A stretch of DNA of 64,000 bases. It comes from Flavivirga aquatica (GTDB lineage Bacteria > Bacteroidota > Bacteroidia > Flavobacteriales > Flavobacteriaceae). The notes beneath the pieces are model-generated. The model saw only the letters and a list, made by a program, of their open reading frames with translations, searched no databases and was not told the origin of the DNA. The first letter of the stretch is position 1; every line of letters starts with the position of its first letter. The stretch lies in the NCBI RefSeq assembly GCF_001747085.1, contig NZ_MDJD01000043.1:248001-312000 (forward strand), given 5' to 3'. Shown here one piece after another: positions 62,735-64,000 of this stretch. The translations under genes and the position numbers were made by a program.

Positions 62735-63730
62735 ATGTCGAACATACAACAAGCTTTAAAAGAACGAATTTTGGTTTTAGATGGCGCCATGGGAACCATG
62801 CTACAAGCCTATAAATTCACCGAAGAAGATTTTAGAGGAGAACGTTTTAAAGATTATCCAACACCATTGCAAGGGAATAATGATTTGTTGTCTATTACCC
62901 AGCCAGAGGCTATAAAAACCATTCACGGAAAATACTTTGAAGCTGGAGCAGATATTGTAGAAACCAACACCTTTTCTGGAACTACAATAGCCATGGCAGA
63001 TTATCAAATGGAAGATTTGGTATATGAGTTAAATTATGAATCGGCTAAAATAGCAAAAGAGGTAGCAGAAGCGTTTACAGCTAAAGAGCCACATAAACCA
63101 CGTTTTGTAGCAGGATCAATAGGTCCAACAAATCGTACTGCTAGTATGTCTCCAGATGTAAACGATCCAGGATATAGAGCCGTAACCTTCGATGAGTTAC
63201 GTGTAGCTTATAAACAACAAGTAGAAGCTTTATTAGATGGAGGGGCAGATTTATTGTTGGTAGAAACGGTATTTGATACATTAAACGCAAAAGCCGCTTT
63301 GTTTGCTATTGAAGAAGTGAAAGAAGAACGTAATATAGAAGTTCCTGTTATGTTAAGTGGAACGATTACTGATGCCTCAGGAAGAACATTATCTGGGCAA
63401 ACAGCAGAAGCTTTTTTAATATCGGTATCACATATTCCATTATTATCGGTAGGTTTTAATTGTGCTTTAGGCGCTAATTTATTGCAACCGCATTTAGAAG
63501 CAATTGCTGGTAAAACAGATTTTGCAATTTCGGCACATCCTAATGCAGGATTACCAAATGCTTTTGGTGAATATGATGAATCTCCAGAAGAAATGGGAGC
63601 ACAAATTGAAGAATATTTAAAAAGAGATTTAATAAATATTATTGGCGGTTGTTGTGGTACATCTCCAGAACATATTAGAGTTATTGCAGATTTAGCTGCT
63701 AAATATAAGCCGAGAGTGGTTATTAGTTAA
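62735..63730 (+). CDS. metH: Methionine synthase, homocysteine S-methyltransferase part (split MetH)
   Basis: 331 residues. Only the first MetH module: [60 protein letters not shown] and the zinc ligands in [14 protein letters not shown] (Cys near 247) and [20 protein letters not shown] (Cys pair near 313-314). The folate, cobalamin and activation modules are absent and would be on a second protein, the split form common in flavobacteria. Closed by TAA at 63728; the next gene starts 40 bp later and is not the other half of MetH. Confidence 0.92.
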   Translation: MSNIQQALKERILVLDGAMGTMLQAYKFTEEDFRGERFKDYPTPLQGNNDLLSITQPEAIKTIHGKYFEAGADIVETNTFSGTTIAMADYQMEDLVYELNYESAKIAKEVAEAFTAKEPHKPRFVAGSIGPTNRTASMSPDVNDPGYRAVTFDELRVAYKQQVEALLDGGADLLLVETVFDTLNAKAALFAIEEVKEERNIEVPVMLSGTITDASGRTLSGQTAEAFLISVSHIPLLSVGFNCALGANLLQPHLEAIAGKTDFAISAHPNAGLPNAFGEYDESPEEMGAQIEEYLKRDLINIIGGCCGTSPEHIRVIADLAAKYKPRVVIS

Positions 63731-63770
63731 TGGTTTATAGTTGTTAGTGCTTTATATTAATGGGAGAAAT

Positions 63771-64000
63771 ATGAATTATACAGAATTAGATGTTTGGAAA
63801 CATTCAAGAGAATTAGTGAAGTTAGTTTATACACTAACAAGATCTTTTCCAAGAGAGGAACTGTATAGTTTAACAAATCAATTAAGGAGATGTGTTATTT
63901 CTGTTCCGTCTAATATTGCAGAAGGAGTTGGACGTCAATCTAATAAAGAGACAATACATTTTTTGTATATAGCAAAAGGATCTTTACAAGAAGTGGAGAC
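63771..64000 (+). CDS. Four-helix-bundle protein (23S rRNA intervening-sequence protein family), partial at window end
   Basis: ATG 63771, 76 complete codons before the window ends. It reads NYTELDVWKHSRELVKLVYT, LTRSFPREELYSLTNQLRRC and VISVPSNIAEGVGRQSNKET, then FLYIAKGSLQEVET. This matches the S23/four-helix-bundle family (LxVWxxxxELVxxVY..., FPxEExYxLxxQxRRxxxSxPSNIAEG). Such genes travel as intervening sequences and also stand alone. Here it lies directly after the first half of metH. Function unknown. Confidence 0.85.
   Translation, partial: MNYTELDVWKHSRELVKLVYTLTRSFPREELYSLTNQLRRCVISVPSNIAEGVGRQSNKETIHFLYIAKGSLQEVE

Noticed and set aside
1-64000. CRISPR arrays, rRNA genes, prophage structural genes
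   Set aside because: No regularly spaced repeats, no rRNA sequence and no capsid, tail or terminase motifs were seen on either strand.

Overview
The window comes from a low-GC member of the Bacteroidota, most likely a marine Flavobacteriaceae bacterium. The evidence is: TAnnTTTG/TTG promoters with an 18-bp spacer, almost no Shine-Dalgarno sites, many lipoproteins with short SPII signals, a Por/T9SS C-terminal sorting domain, the Bacteroidota-type arginine pathway (acylornithine transcarbamylase next to argB/argE), and a flavobacterial MetX/aspartokinase/homoserine dehydrogenase fusion.

Layout. (1) 1-2850 is a graveyard of insertion sequences (two IS630, one IS3 orfA, two IS1595-type pieces) around an intact YegP-like gene. 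(2) 2900-7150 is core: cupin lipoprotein, TrmH-like methylase, mutS, tRNA-Gly and tRNA-Leu. (3) 7060-12146 is a small decayed genomic island inserted in the 3' end of tRNA-Leu. It is bounded by 70-bp direct repeats (69/70 identical), carries paired 11-bp arm-type repeats at both ends and a broken tyrosine integrase, and has as cargo a Crp/Fnr regulator, an alpha/beta-hydrolase lipoprotein, a probable outer-membrane barrel and an M23 peptidase lipoprotein. Next to it lies an internally deleted IS110 transposase fused in frame to a fragment of a secreted hydrolase. (4) 13193-19147 holds cell-surface lipoproteins, a GapN-type aldehyde dehydrogenase, cytochrome c and a DUF1080 lipoprotein. (5) 19241-20229 is an intact IS1595-family element with an 8-bp target duplication. 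(6) 20378-32203 is an arginine plus proline biosynthesis cluster: two Arg-rich leader peptides, then GNAT-argG-argC-proC-argD-proA-proB-argF'-argB-argE-argH and tandem terminators. (7) 32418-38642 holds a DUF885 lipoprotein, leuB/leuA and a conserved helical protein. (8) 38732-45831 is a methionine branch: SAM-I riboswitch, metY, a fused metX-aspartokinase-homoserine dehydrogenase, a second transsulfuration enzyme and a PhzF-like protein. (9) 45943-51601 is a small polysaccharide-degradation set (T9SS protein, GH105, heparinase II/III-like lyase, GH43-CBM6) without susC/susD. (10) 52335-62414 is sulfate assimilation to cysteine: Rrf2 regulator, DUF2061, cysH, cysD, cysN, a sulfite reductase with a C-terminal HEPN-like domain, two siroheme enzymes, ferredoxin-NADP reductase, cysE and cysM. 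(11) 62553-64000 is a second SAM-I riboswitch, the homocysteine-methyltransferase half of a split metH, and the start of a four-helix-bundle protein.

How the parts fit. Sulfate is activated (CysDN), reduced (CysH, Sir with siroheme from CobA/SirC, electrons through FNR) and fixed into cysteine (CysE/CysM) or directly into homocysteine on acetylhomoserine made by the MetX part of the fusion (MetY). Homocysteine is methylated by the split MetH. SAM gates both methionine units through S-box riboswitches. Arginine supply appears to be sensed by ribosome stalling at Arg codons ahead of the arg/pro cluster. Product names rest on motifs recognised by eye; no database search was run.
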